Notes: a model not told the origin generated them from the letters alone. Positions 18,418 through 27,297 are shown, counted from the stretch's first letter. The stretch: DNA of 64,000 nt from DASRAP01 sp035277145 (GCA_035277145.1 DATELA010000050.1:82339-146338); one strand, 5' to 3'. Numbers and translations: made by a program.

Positions 18418-19092
18418 ATGAAGACCCTCGTGGCCGAAGACGATCCGTCAATCAGGCTTTTGCACGTTACCGCGCTCAAACAGCGTGGCCACCACGTATT
18501 GGAGGCCGACGACGGCGACGTGGCGTGGAAGCTCTTCGAAAAGGAGCACCCGTCGCTCCTGATTCTGGATTGGCAAATGCCACGGCTCGACGGCTTGTCG
18601 CTCACGCGTCGCATTCGCGAGGCTGAAGCGGAGCGCGCGGCGTTCATTCTCATGGTGACCGCGCGGGACCAGGAGGACGATCTGCTGACGTCGCTCGACG
18701 CTGGTGCAGACGACTACTTGTCCAAGCCGTTCACCCCCGACGCGTTACAGGCGCGGCTCAACATCGCCGAGCGGCGGATTGCGGTCGATCGCGAACATCG
18801 CAAGACCGAAGCGGCGTTGCGCGAGGCGCGATATCTCGCCGGCATTGGCGAAACGGCCGTGGCTCTGCAACACGAGATCAACAATCCGCTCGCGGCCGTG
18901 GTTGGCAACGTGCAGCTACTCGAGCGTGGCATGGTTCCCGCGAACGAAATGCAGTCCGTCATGCACGACATCGTCACGCAGAGCAAACGCATTACCGACG
19001 TACTCGGCCGGCTGCGCGAGCTGACGCAGGCGCGCTCGGTGGATTACGCGGAGGGCATCAAAATGCTCGACCTTACCAAGCACCAGGAGTGA
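18418..19092 (+). CDS. Receiver domain fused to a histidine-phosphotransfer (DHp) helix pair, no ATPase domain
   Basis: 224 residues. Residues 1-120 are a complete receiver: acidic pocket EDD (7-9), phosphoacceptor D51 in LILDWQMP, T81 and K103 (LSKPF). Residues ~130-215 are a dimerisation/phosphotransfer helix pair with the H-box LQHEINNPLA (H152). The protein then ends, and nfo starts one base after its stop, so no HATPase domain is present and none is encoded next in frame. It could relay phosphate between D51 and H152 or other partners, or serve as a receiver-controlled dimer. No kinase partner is nearby. Confidence 0.88.
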   Translation: MKTLVAEDDPSIRLLHVTALKQRGHHVLEADDGDVAWKLFEKEHPSLLILDWQMPRLDGLSLTRRIREAEAERAAFILMVTARDQEDDLLTSLDAGADDYLSKPFTPDALQARLNIAERRIAVDREHRKTEAALREARYLAGIGETAVALQHEINNPLAAVVGNVQLLERGMVPANEMQSVMHDIVTQSKRITDVLGRLRELTQARSVDYAEGIKMLDLTKHQE

Positions 19093-19093
19093 C

Positions 19094-19984
19094 GTGGCGC
19101 ATTTCATCGGTGCGCATTCGAGGGACAACGGCGGGATCGATCAAGCGGTAAGGCGCGCTGCGTCGGCGCAGATGAGTGCGCTGCAAGTGTTTTCCGCGGT
19201 CCCCAAGTACTACAACGACAAAGTGAGTGTGAAGCCGGAGCGCGCTGCGCGATTTCGTGAGGCGCTCGCGGCGGCGAACATCGCTCCGGCCAATGTGGTC
19301 GTGCACGCGGGTTATGTGCTCAACACCGCGTCGCCTGAGCCTGATAAGGCGGAAAAGGCCGCTGCTGCACTCGCGAAAGAACTCGAGCGGACGACGGCGC
19401 TTGGCGCTCTGGGGTGCTGCTTTCACCCGGGGTCAGCGCTGACCAGTGATGTGGAAAGCGCGCTCGCGCGTGCCGGAGATGCGGTAGTGCGCGCAATCGA
19501 GTCGGTGCCGAATGGGGCGCGCGTTCTCATAGAGAACACGGCGGGGGCGGGGAAAACGGTGGGGCGCACGCCGCAGGAAATCGCCGCCATGCTCGCGCGC
19601 GTGCCGTCGGTGTTGCGCGGGCGCGCTGGCTACGGATTAGACACTTGTCATCTATTTGCGGCTGGTCACGACATCGCATCGTCACCCGAGACGCAGCGCG
19701 CTGTGATCGATGCATTCGTTGATGCGGCTGGAGAGTTGCCCGCGTTCATTCACCTGAACGATTCGGAGGGCGCGTTCGGGTCGAATCGCGATCGGCACGC
19801 GCTCATAGGAGAAGGCGCAATTGGCATAGCGCCATTCGGGTGGCTGCTTGCCGATACACGCTCGCGCGACATCCCGCTCATACTCGAGACGCCGCAGTCG
19901 GATGTGGAAATTCCAGACGACGACGCGCAGGCGGACGCGAATGATGCGCGGATGATGGCGCTGCTGCGAGGCCTGATTTCATAG
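19094..19984 (+). CDS. nfo: Deoxyribonuclease IV (AP endonuclease, Nfo family)
   Basis: 296 residues from GTG 19094. A TIM-barrel endonuclease IV with its metal-binding segments in order: the N-terminal FIGAHSRDNGG, VVVHAGY, CFHPGS, IENTAGAGKTVG, GYGLDTCHLFAAGHD, HLNDSEGAFGSNRDRHALIGEG and a closing LETPQ. The enzyme cleaves DNA 5' to abasic sites during base-excision repair using three zinc ions. It is translationally close to the upstream receiver-DHp gene (one base after its stop), which suggests one transcript; a functional link is not obvious. Confidence 0.93.
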   Translation: MAHFIGAHSRDNGGIDQAVRRAASAQMSALQVFSAVPKYYNDKVSVKPERAARFREALAAANIAPANVVVHAGYVLNTASPEPDKAEKAAAALAKELERTTALGALGCCFHPGSALTSDVESALARAGDAVVRAIESVPNGARVLIENTAGAGKTVGRTPQEIAAMLARVPSVLRGRAGYGLDTCHLFAAGHDIASSPETQRAVIDAFVDAAGELPAFIHLNDSEGAFGSNRDRHALIGEGAIGIAPFGWLLADTRSRDIPLILETPQSDVEIPDDDAQADANDARMMALLRGLIS

Positions 19985-20050
19985 GGAAAAATGCGGTTTT
20001 CAGAGGGGAAAAATCACGTTTCAGCGATGACGGGCGGTTTTCCCCTATGA
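19980..20050. other. Nested inverted repeats between nfo and the SWIB gene
   Basis: AGGGGAAAA (20004-20012) pairs perfectly with TTTTCCCCT (20038-20046). CATAGGGAAAA at 19980-19990 is also nearly complementary to 20039-20050, so the two upstream arms compete for the same downstream arm. The structure starts at the nfo stop and could terminate transcription or act as a switch. The rest of this gap (20051-20170) shows nothing recognisable. Confidence 0.45.
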
Positions 20051-20170
20051 AGAGTCCCGATTCCTCCTATGAAGTTGCCTATTGCGCGTCTCTAGAGACC
20101 ACTTAGCTTTTCGCGCGTCGGGTCGGCGAACGCCGACTCTGAGTCGCACACTCTGCCGGGAGAGTTTGAG

Positions 20171-20476
20171 ATGGCGAAGAAGAAAGCGAAGAAGGCCGCG
20201 AAGAAAGGAAAGAAGAAGAGCGGCCGCAAACCGAATGCGGCGTTCATGAAGCCGGTGCAGCCGAACGACAAGCTCGCCGCAGTGGTTGGTGGCAGCGCAA
20301 TGCCGCGCACGGAAATCACGAAGAAGCTCTGGGCGTACATCAAGCGGAACGGACTCCAGGACAAGAAGAACCGCCGCATGATCAACGCCGACGACAAGCT
20401 CAAGGCCGTGTTCGGTGGCAAGGGCCAGGTCAACATGTTCCAGATGACCGCGCTGGTGTCGAAGAACATCAAGTAG
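20171..20476 (+). CDS. SWIB/MDM2-domain protein
   Basis: 101 residues. The first ~25 are almost all Lys, Ala and Gly, a nucleic-acid-binding-like basic tail. Residues ~28-98 are a SWIB domain (LAAVVGGSAMPRTEITKKLW, ending VFGGKGQVNMFQMTALV). In bacteria such stand-alone proteins are small, basic and probably chromatin- or topoisomerase-associated; their function is not established. A GC-rich hairpin follows the stop. Confidence 0.9.
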   Translation: MAKKKAKKAAKKGKKKSGRKPNAAFMKPVQPNDKLAAVVGGSAMPRTEITKKLWAYIKRNGLQDKKNRRMINADDKLKAVFGGKGQVNMFQMTALVSKNIK

Positions 20477-20502
20477 TTCGGAACTCGCACCGCGCACGCC
20501 CG

Positions 20503-20548
20503 TACGTGAGGGGGGCGGCGCCACATTGGCCCGCCCCCTTCGCACGTC
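20503..20548 (+). terminator. GC-rich hairpin after the SWIB gene
   Basis: GGGGGCGG (20511-20518) pairs with CCGCCCCC (20531-20538). Flanking ACGTGAG and TTCGCACGT extend the stem. There is no T-tract, so it may be a weak or factor-dependent terminator. The lepB start lies 19 bp beyond. Confidence 0.6.
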
Positions 20549-20566
20549 ACCCCGTCTCGATTACAC

Positions 20567-21364
20567 GTGGCCAAGAAGTCGCAGAGCAGCGAAAAGCCCG
20601 CATCTACTGCTGTCGCAGACGCGCGCGGGACACCGCGCAAGGGAGGCCGGGCGTGGGAGAACATCAAATCGATCGCGATTACCGTCGCGGTCTTTTTATT
20701 CTTGCGGGCGTTCTTCATCGAGGCGTACCGCATTCCGTCGGGATCGATGGTGCCAACGCTCTTGATCGGCGATTGGCTGTTCGTCAACAAGCTGCGCTAC
20801 GGCCCGCACGTTCCATTCACGAAATGGAATCTTCCGGGATACGCTGAACCCAAGCGCGGTGATGTCGCGGTGTTCGTGTCGCCGTTTCAAACCGACATGC
20901 CGCCGGGTGATGATCCAACGCCGACGCTGGTCAAACGCGTGCAAGGCATTCCCGGCGATACGCTCCACATGCGCGACGGCATGCTCTACCTGAACGGCGA
21001 ACCGCGTCCGCTGCCGCACAAAATCGACACGCTCGGCGATCCGCATCAGCGCAATCCGTTGTTTGCGTGGCAAAAGGAACACGCGCTCAAACAGTCGCGC
21101 TTTGGCGCTGCGCCCGACGATCCCGATCTCGACAACTGGGGCCCAATCGTCGTACCGCCGGGCCACTATTTCATGATGGGCGACGCGCGCTACGACTCGA
21201 AGGACAGCCGTTACTGGGGACTCGTGCCGCGCGCGAATTTCCGCGGACGCACGCTCTTCGTGTACTACTCGTTCAAGAGCGGAGACGCGTCGGACAGAAC
21301 GGACAGACCGTTGCCGGCGATTACGGCAATCCGCTGGGGCAGAATCGGAGACATAGTCCGGTAG
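20567..21364 (+). CDS. lepB: Signal peptidase I
   Basis: 265 residues, GTG start. One membrane helix (about 34-53) follows a Lys-rich cytoplasmic N-terminus. The catalytic Ser is S60 in PSGSMVPTLL, the general-base Lys is K123 in LVKRVQGIPGD, and the conserved GDARYDSKDSRYWG box is present near residue 205. The enzyme removes signal peptides from exported proteins at the outer face of the inner membrane. It lies between the SWIB gene and the GroES-like gene with gaps of 90 and 151 bp, so a shared operon is uncertain. Confidence 0.95.
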   Translation: MAKKSQSSEKPASTAVADARGTPRKGGRAWENIKSIAITVAVFLFLRAFFIEAYRIPSGSMVPTLLIGDWLFVNKLRYGPHVPFTKWNLPGYAEPKRGDVAVFVSPFQTDMPPGDDPTPTLVKRVQGIPGDTLHMRDGMLYLNGEPRPLPHKIDTLGDPHQRNPLFAWQKEHALKQSRFGAAPDDPDLDNWGPIVVPPGHYFMMGDARYDSKDSRYWGLVPRANFRGRTLFVYYSFKSGDASDRTDRPLPAITAIRWGRIGDIVR

Positions 21365-21515
21365 CGACGAGGAACGAGGATCGAAAACGAAGAAGCGAGG
21401 GGACAGGGCTGGAGCAGACGGAGAAATGAGAGCTCCCTCACACTCCGCGCCTCCATCTTCTTCAACTCGATTCTGGCCCCTCTCATTCGCTCCTCGATCC
21501 TATATTTTGCGGTCT

Positions 21516-21881
21516 ATGAAGCGTCTGATTGTCGTTGGGGATCGCGTTCTGGTTCGCGGCGAAGATGGAGAGCAACGCAGCCGCGTTGGTCTCTATTTGC
21601 CGCCGACGGCGGTTGACGCGCAGCAAGTGCAGGGCGGCGATGTCGTCGCCACAGGACCCGGCCAGCCCATGCCCGACCTCGGCGATGCGTCGTCTGATGA
21701 GCCGTGGCGCCATCAGCCGCGCGAGACGCGGTACGTACCGATGCAAGCGAAAGTCGGCGACTATGCGTTGTTCTTTCGCAAGGCTGCCGTGGAAATCACC
21801 TTCGAAAACGAGCGTTATCTCGTCGTGCCGCAGCACGCCATTCTCGCGATTGTGCGCGATGGCGCCGCGCGGGACGAGTGA
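21516..21881 (+). CDS. Divergent GroES-like (chaperonin-10 fold) protein
   Basis: 121 residues from ATG 21516; the frame stays open upstream, but that stretch is not GroES-like. The pattern is GroES: DRVLVRGED, a mobile-loop equivalent (SRVGLYLPPTAVDAQQVQGG), VVATGPGQP, KVGDYALF and ERYLVVPQHAILAIV. Compared with GroES (~97 residues), about 20 residues are inserted before KVGD (around DASSDEPWRHQPRET), and the mobile-loop GGIVL is VGLYL. No groEL is nearby. It may be a secondary co-chaperonin or a GroES-fold protein with another role. Confidence 0.8.
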   Translation: MKRLIVVGDRVLVRGEDGEQRSRVGLYLPPTAVDAQQVQGGDVVATGPGQPMPDLGDASSDEPWRHQPRETRYVPMQAKVGDYALFFRKAAVEITFENERYLVVPQHAILAIVRDGAARDE

Positions 21882-21899
21882 TGTCGCTGGAGAATCACC

Positions 21900-22340
21900 A
21901 TGTCGATGTATCCGGAACCCATGATCGCCCCGATGCGCGCAGAGCTGACGTCGGTTGGATTCACTGAGCTGCGCAACGCATCAGAAGTCGATGGCGCACT
22001 GAACAAAGCGACAGGCACAACGTTGCTCGTCGTCAATTCGATGTGCGGTTGCGCAGCGCGCAACGCGCGTCCCGCAATTCGCAGCGCGATTCAGCACAGC
22101 GCGCGTCCTGAAAAGCTCGTGACCGTGTTTGCGGGCCAGGATGGCGAAGCGACGAAGCAGGCGCGCACGTACATCACGGGGTACGCGCCGTCATCGCCGT
22201 CGATCGCGCTGCTCAAGGACGGCGAACTCGTCTACATGATGGAGCGCTGGCAGATCGAAGGACGCGACGCGCAGACCATCGCCGCCGATCTCACGGCTGC
22301 ATTCGACGAGCACTGCGCAGGGAACACCGTAGCGCGGTGA
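21900..22340 (+). CDS. BrxA/BrxB-family bacilliredoxin
   Basis: 146 residues, the family's normal length. The CGC redox motif sits at 49-51 in NSMCGCAARNARPA, and the following VTVFAGQD and SPSIALLKDGELVYMMERWQIEG match YphP/YqiW proteins. In Bacillus these proteins remove bacillithiol from mixed disulfides. Whether this organism makes bacillithiol cannot be seen here. The stop codon overlaps the next gene's start (GTGATG), so the pair is co-transcribed. Confidence 0.92.
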   Translation: MSMYPEPMIAPMRAELTSVGFTELRNASEVDGALNKATGTTLLVVNSMCGCAARNARPAIRSAIQHSARPEKLVTVFAGQDGEATKQARTYITGYAPSSPSIALLKDGELVYMMERWQIEGRDAQTIAADLTAAFDEHCAGNTVAR

Positions 22341-23020
22341 TGTTCGTGCCGCGCGGCCGCGCGGCGCCGCGCGCAATCACGATGTTCGTGGCGAGCACGC
22401 TCACTGTGCTCGCCACCGTCACGTGCGGCGAACGCAGTGACGCAACGGATCCAACGGACGATCCGCGTCTCGCGGACTCGGTTGCGACGATCACGATCAC
22501 GCCGGCGAATGCATCGGTCGGCGTGGGTGCGACGCTGGAGCTCAGCGCGTTACTCACGGATTCATCCGGCGCGACGGTGGTTGGTCCGTCAGTGGATTGG
22601 ACGTCGGCGAACACGGGCATCGCGCGCGTGCGTGACGGTGGTCCCATTCTCGGTATCGTGACCGGCACTGCGATCGGTGATGTCACGATCACAGCAACGC
22701 TGACTGCGCCGAGTGGTGACAAGGTTGCGACGACGACGGTGAGCGTTGTGCCTGCGGTTGTTGCGAATGTGTCCGTTGTGCCGGGCGTTCTTTCGCTCGG
22801 CGTTGGGCGCAGTGAGCAACTCACTGCGATCGTCACCGACGCGCAGGGGAATCCGTTAACTGGGCGCGTCGTGCAATGGACGTCGACTTCGGGCGCAGTG
22901 ATCGTCGACGACTTTGGGCGCGTGACCGGCGTGTTCACGGGCACCGCGACGATCACCGCGACGTGCGAAGGTCAGCAGGGCACAGCGTACATCACGGTCA
23001 ACGCACTTTCGCCGAGCTGA
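22340..23020 (+). CDS. Lipoprotein with two bacterial Ig-like (Big_2) domains
   Basis: 226 residues. A signal with a lipobox-like LATVTC leads to two Ig-like domains (about 45-130 and 135-222). Each has the Big_2 pattern of a T(I/V)TP or VVPG entry, W(T)S and a G(T)AT(I)T(A) exit (for example VSVGVGATLEL, VDWTSANTGIARV, ITATCEGQQGTAYITV). Probably surface- or periplasm-attached. Its start overlaps the bacilliredoxin stop. It converges with the ABC permease gene, with only 13 bp between stops. Confidence 0.8.
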   Translation: MFVPRGRAAPRAITMFVASTLTVLATVTCGERSDATDPTDDPRLADSVATITITPANASVGVGATLELSALLTDSSGATVVGPSVDWTSANTGIARVRDGGPILGIVTGTAIGDVTITATLTAPSGDKVATTTVSVVPAVVANVSVVPGVLSLGVGRSEQLTAIVTDAQGNPLTGRVVQWTSTSGAVIVDDFGRVTGVFTGTATITATCEGQQGTAYITVNALSPS

Positions 23021-23033
23021 GTCTCGCGGGGAG

Positions 23034-24317
23034 TTACGCCTGCGCGATCCAGCGTCCGAGTTCGCGGAAGGACGGACGCTTGCCGTACATGAGCATGCCC
23101 ACGCGGTAGATCTTCGCCGAGAACCATACGGCGACGCCGGTCGAGACCATCAGCATCAGCACAGAACCGATCTTCTCGAGTAGCGACAGTTCTGTCAGCG
23201 CGAGTCGCAGTGGCAGAATCACCGGCGATGTAAACGGAATCCACGACAGCGCGACCGCGAGCGCCGAATCCGGCGCCAGAAAAACCGGCTGCGCAAACAT
23301 GAATGCCACCACGATCATCATCGTGACGGGTCCGGCGGCGGCTTGCGCGTCCTGCGTGCTGTTGACGGTCGCGCCCGCCGCGGCGAACAAGCACGCGTAG
23401 AACGTGAAGCCGAAAATGAAAATGGCGAAGAACAACACTCCGACCCCGAAGCTCACATCGGGCATCGGGATCGGTGTCGCGCTGCCCACACCGAACTTGG
23501 CGAGAATCGGTCCGCGCGTGAAATACAGCGTGACCGCGCTGGCGAGCCACACAGCCTGCTGAGTGAGGGCGACGCTCGCGACGCCAAGCACTTTTCCGGC
23601 AAGCAGGAGCTCCGCTTTGACGCTTGCCGCGATCACTTCTGACACGCGAGTCGTTTTTTCTTCCACGACGCTCATCAGGATCGAACTGCCAAAAAGAATC
23701 AGCGTCATGTACAGCACGACCACGATGACAATTGCCAGCACCATGGATGCGCGTCCAGCACCGCCTACTCCGCGGTCGGTCACGCGATCCGTCTTCAGCG
23801 ACAGGTTCACGCGCATGAGGTCTTCGAGTTTCCTCGAATCGAGTCCCTCCCGCTCGAGCCGCTGCCGGAGTACGACCCCTTCGATGGCCCGCTCGATGAG
23901 CTCCGTGATTCCAACGGACGACGCGTCACGCGCGGCGTAGCGTGCGCGTGATCCGCTCACAGCAGCAGTGTCGAGTACGAGATACCCCTGCAGCCTGCGC
24001 GACTTCACTGCTTCGACCGCCAGCGATTCCGCCGCGGCCTGCTCGTTGGGCGCGACGCGCACGATCGGAATACTCTCCGGCGCACCCGCTGGGCCGGCGA
24101 TGCGGGCCCGCACCTCGTCTGCAAACCGGCCAGTGCCGACGTCGAGAATCTGGATGTTGCTGACCCGGGCGCCACGGATCGCCTTGTTCGACAAGACGGC
24201 CTGCCCAAACATCAGGCCCGCAAAAAGCAGCGGAAAAACGAACGTCCCGATGATGAACCACTTTGTGCGAACGCGCTCGAGATACTCGCGCTTGAAGACC
24301 GCCCAAAACTTAGCCAT
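23034..24317 (-). CDS. ABC-2 type transporter permease (NatB-like)
   Basis: 427 residues from ATG 24317. This start overlaps the ATPase stop by eight bases (ATGGCTAA) and is preferred over upstream codons. The N-terminal helix (FWAVFKREYLERVRTKWFIIGTF) is typical of NatB/ABC-2 permeases. A ~150-residue extracytoplasmic region follows, then six membrane helices with the VVEEKTTRVSEVIAASV cytoplasmic loop. Together with the upstream ATPase it forms an exporter of the NatAB type; the substrate is unknown (sodium for NatAB of Bacillus). Confidence 0.9.
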   Translation of the reverse strand: MAKFWAVFKREYLERVRTKWFIIGTFVFPLLFAGLMFGQAVLSNKAIRGARVSNIQILDVGTGRFADEVRARIAGPAGAPESIPIVRVAPNEQAAAESLAVEAVKSRRLQGYLVLDTAAVSGSRARYAARDASSVGITELIERAIEGVVLRQRLEREGLDSRKLEDLMRVNLSLKTDRVTDRGVGGAGRASMVLAIVIVVVLYMTLILFGSSILMSVVEEKTTRVSEVIAASVKAELLLAGKVLGVASVALTQQAVWLASAVTLYFTRGPILAKFGVGSATPIPMPDVSFGVGVLFFAIFIFGFTFYACLFAAAGATVNSTQDAQAAAGPVTMMIVVAFMFAQPVFLAPDSALAVALSWIPFTSPVILPLRLALTELSLLEKIGSVLMLMVSTGVAVWFSAKIYRVGMLMYGKRPSFRELGRWIAQA

Positions 24318-25275
24318 GACCGGACATTCCCTCTTCGATGCCGTGCGCACCAACGCGTTGCAGGAAGATTTGGTGCAGCGACGGGGTTACGCGCTCGAAT
24401 CGTGTGATTGACGCGCCAGCATCAACGAGCCGGCGGAGTAACACCTGCGCGTCAGCATTGGGCGCGAGTTCGATCTCGTAGTACTTGTCGTGATCATCTG
24501 CGCGGCTTACGAGCGCCCTATCCGCGAGGATCGCCGTAACGCCGTTGCCGGCGCTGCCTGCGAGCGCGAGCGCAATCGTGCGATCGCCGCCCGCGGATTT
24601 TACTTGCGCCATTGTACCGTCGAGCACCTTTTCGCCGCGCGCGATGATACATACCGCATCGCACATGCGCTCGGCGTTGTCCATCAAGTGCGTCGAGAAA
24701 ATCACCGTTTTTCCGCGGCGCTTCAGTTCGACGATCGTGTCCTTCAGCGCTTGCGCATTGATCGGATCAAGCCCGCTGAATGGCTCGTCGAGAATCACCA
24801 GATCGGGATCGTGCAGCAGCGTTCCGATGAACTGCACTTTCTGCTGCATGCCGCGGGACAACTCATCCAACTTCGAGAGGCCCCAGTCTTTCTCAGGCGT
24901 CTTCAGCGAAAGCCGCTCCATCCATTCTGTGATCCGCGGATCAGCCACGCGCGGCGGAATCCCCTTCAGTTCGCCAAGGAATCGAAGCAAACGCCGCACC
25001 TGCATTTTTCGGTACAGGCCGCGCTCTTCTGGGAGATAGCCGACTCGATCGAGCACGGTGCTATCGCGGACCGACTGGCCCAGCACCGCGATTGAGCCTG
25101 CGTCCGGTGCGATGACGTTCAGAATCATTCTGATCGTCGTCGTCTTGCCCGCACCGTTCGGGCCGAGCAGGCCATAGACGCTCCCCGCCGGCACCTGCAG
25201 TGACAGATTGCTCACGGCAAGGTGTGATGCAAATCGCTTAGTTACGTCGCGAATGTCGAGTGCGTATTGCGGCAT
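24310..25275 (-). CDS. ABC transporter ATP-binding protein (NatA-like)
   Basis: 321 residues. Walker A GPNGAGKT (38-45), signature LSRGMQQKV, Walker B VILDEPFSGLD and the switch His in FSTHLMDNAERMC are all present. The last ~90 residues form the extra C-terminal domain common in NatA/CcmA-type ATPases. The stop overlaps the permease start by eight bases, so the two are translationally coupled. It is divergent from the glycosyltransferase operon across a 67-bp gap. Confidence 0.93.
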   Translation of the reverse strand: MPQYALDIRDVTKRFASHLAVSNLSLQVPAGSVYGLLGPNGAGKTTTIRMILNVIAPDAGSIAVLGQSVRDSTVLDRVGYLPEERGLYRKMQVRRLLRFLGELKGIPPRVADPRITEWMERLSLKTPEKDWGLSKLDELSRGMQQKVQFIGTLLHDPDLVILDEPFSGLDPINAQALKDTIVELKRRGKTVIFSTHLMDNAERMCDAVCIIARGEKVLDGTMAQVKSAGGDRTIALALAGSAGNGVTAILADRALVSRADDHDKYYEIELAPNADAQVLLRRLVDAGASITRFERVTPSLHQIFLQRVGAHGIEEGMSGHG

Positions 25276-25342
25276 ACAGGGGTGGATGCGGACTGCCTAC
25301 CGGGCGATAACCTAAAGCCATGGCGAACCGACCGGCCATACG

Positions 25343-26605
25343 ATGCCACCGACAGGAAGTGTCGTGAGCGGAGGTTCGGGAGTCGGACGGCAGGCGCTGT
25401 CCGATTTGTCGCAGGCGTCTGCCGCACAGCCTGCCGGCGGCCCCGTCGTCTCCGTTGTCATGCCGTGCCTCAACGAGGCCGACACGGTTGCCGCATGCGT
25501 TACCCGCGCACGTGAAGCACTCGCCGCCGCGCAGATACGCAGTGAAGTCATCGTTGCCGATAACGGTAGTACGGACGGCAGCCAGGACCTCGCACGCGCC
25601 GCGGGCGCGCGCATTGTGCCGGTGTCGGCGCGCGGCTACGGCGCAGCGCTCATGGGTGGCATTGAAGCCGCCAACGGCCGCTTCATCGTCATGGGCGACG
25701 CCGACGAGAGCTACGATTTCGGTGAATCGCCGAAATTCGTCGCCAAACTGCAACAAGGATTCGATCTCGTGCAGGGCTCGCGCCTGCCATCGGGCGGCGG
25801 CCGAGTCATGTCGGGCGCGATGCCGTTTCTGCATCGCTGGTGGGGCAATCCCATGTTCTCGATGCTCGCGCGATGGTGGTTCCGTTCACCGGTGAGCGAC
25901 GTGTTCTGTGGCCTGCGTGGATTCTCCAAAGACGCCTACGCGAAACTGCGCTTGCAGTGCACGGGCATGGAGTTCGCGACAGAAATGATCGTGCGCGCGT
26001 CGCTGATGGGACTTCGCATGGGTGAAGTACCAATCACGCTGCACCCCGACGGACGCAAATCGCATCCTCCGCACTTGCGCACGTTTCGCGACGGATGGCG
26101 CACGCTGCGTTTCTACTTGTTGTTCAGTCCGCGCTGGCTTTTTCTCTATCCCGGCCTCGTGCTCACGCTACTCGGCGCGACCGCGGCCGTCGCTGGGTAT
26201 GCCGGCGTTCGCATCGGTAGCGCGGGACTCGACGTGCACACGCTGCTCTTTGGCGCACTGATGATGATCGCCGGCTATCAGGGCGTGATCTTTGCCGTGC
26301 TCACGAAGTTGTTTGCAATCAATTCAGAATTGCTTCCGCCCGATCCGCGCATGCAGCGCTTCACGCGCCGATACGCGCTCGAACAGGGACTCATACTCGG
26401 CACTGTGCTCATCGCGATCGGCATTGCGCTCGTGATCGCGACGATGGTGAGTTGGGCCGAGCGCGATTTCGGTGCACTCGAGTATCCGCGCACGCTGCGC
26501 ATCGCCATTCCGGGCGTGTTGTCGACCGTGCTTGGACTGCAAACCATCCTGTTCGTGTTCTTCACCGGTGTGTTGCAACTCGATCGTCGCGTGCCGCAGC
26601 GATGA
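25343..26605 (+). CDS. Family 2 glycosyltransferase with C-terminal membrane helices
   Basis: 420 residues. A GT-A domain (about 34-260) starts VSVVMPCLNEADTV and carries NGSTDGS, the GDADESYDF metal/sugar-nucleotide motif, SRLPSGGG and FCGLRGFSKDAY. Four hydrophobic helices follow (about 270-415). The arrangement resembles polyprenyl-phosphate glycosyltransferases (DPM1/GtrB type) that load a sugar on a lipid carrier. It is the first gene of a tightly overlapping five-gene operon (25.3-30.9 kb); the next start overlaps its stop. Confidence 0.9.
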   Translation: MPPTGSVVSGGSGVGRQALSDLSQASAAQPAGGPVVSVVMPCLNEADTVAACVTRAREALAAAQIRSEVIVADNGSTDGSQDLARAAGARIVPVSARGYGAALMGGIEAANGRFIVMGDADESYDFGESPKFVAKLQQGFDLVQGSRLPSGGGRVMSGAMPFLHRWWGNPMFSMLARWWFRSPVSDVFCGLRGFSKDAYAKLRLQCTGMEFATEMIVRASLMGLRMGEVPITLHPDGRKSHPPHLRTFRDGWRTLRFYLLFSPRWLFLYPGLVLTLLGATAAVAGYAGVRIGSAGLDVHTLLFGALMMIAGYQGVIFAVLTKLFAINSELLPPDPRMQRFTRRYALEQGLILGTVLIAIGIALVIATMVSWAERDFGALEYPRTLRIAIPGVLSTVLGLQTILFVFFTGVLQLDRRVPQR

Positions 26606-27297
26606 TGGATGACGTTGCAAAGTTTTCGGAGATCGGTGATCGGTACGGCGAACAACTCGCACGCGGACTGCGGCTCACCGGCGAAAACGCCGAGTACTTC
26701 GCGCGCGGACGCATTGCGCGTGTAGCGGCGTTCGCGCAGGAACACGATTTTCGCGTGGCGTCGGTGTTGGACTTCGGCTGCGGAACGGGATCGTCGTTGG
26801 CAATTCTCCGCGAACAGTTTCCGTCGGCGGAGATCGTTGGATTCGAACCGGCGCCCGGTCTCCGCGCGCTCGCACATGGCGCCGCGATGAAAATCGGTGC
26901 GCATGTGGTCGACAGCGATTCGCTGAGTCTCGACCGCGCGGTCGATCTCGTGTATTGCAACGGCGTGTTTCACCACATTCCACTCCATGATCGCCACAAG
27001 GCGACGTCCGCCATGGCTCGCGCGCTGCGCACCGACGGTCTCGCGTGTGTGTGGGAGAATTCACCGTTCAATCCCGGTACGCGCTTCGTGATGTCGCGCG
27101 TCGAGTTCGACCGCGACGCTGTGTTGCTGACGCCCGGTGAAGTCCGCCAGTACCACAAAGCCAACGGTCTCAGGCCCATGGCCACCGAGTACCATTTCAT
27201 TTTCCCGCGCGCGCTGCGATTCGCGCGCGTTTTCGAGCATGCGCTGCGCGGGTTGCCGTTGGGCGGACAGTTTCTCGTTGCGAGCGGCCGTGACTGA
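26602..27297 (+). CDS. Class I SAM-dependent methyltransferase
   Basis: 231 residues from ATG 26602 (ATGATG overlapping the previous TGA). The SAM-binding motif VLDFGCGTGSSLAIL lies near residue 52, followed by the acidic VGFEP and YCNGVFHHIPLHDR of a Methyltransf_11/12-type fold. The substrate is unknown, but the operon suggests a glycolipid or polysaccharide. The stop overlaps the GTG start of the next gene by eight bases. Confidence 0.85.
   Translation: MMDDVAKFSEIGDRYGEQLARGLRLTGENAEYFARGRIARVAAFAQEHDFRVASVLDFGCGTGSSLAILREQFPSAEIVGFEPAPGLRALAHGAAMKIGAHVVDSDSLSLDRAVDLVYCNGVFHHIPLHDRHKATSAMARALRTDGLACVWENSPFNPGTRFVMSRVEFDRDAVLLTPGEVRQYHKANGLRPMATEYHFIFPRALRFARVFEHALRGLPLGGQFLVASGRD

Noticed and set aside
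21426..21515. A longer N-terminus of the GroES-like protein
   Set aside because: The 30 extra residues are Ser/Pro/Arg-rich and unlike GroES; the fold starts at MKRLIVVGDRV from ATG 21516.
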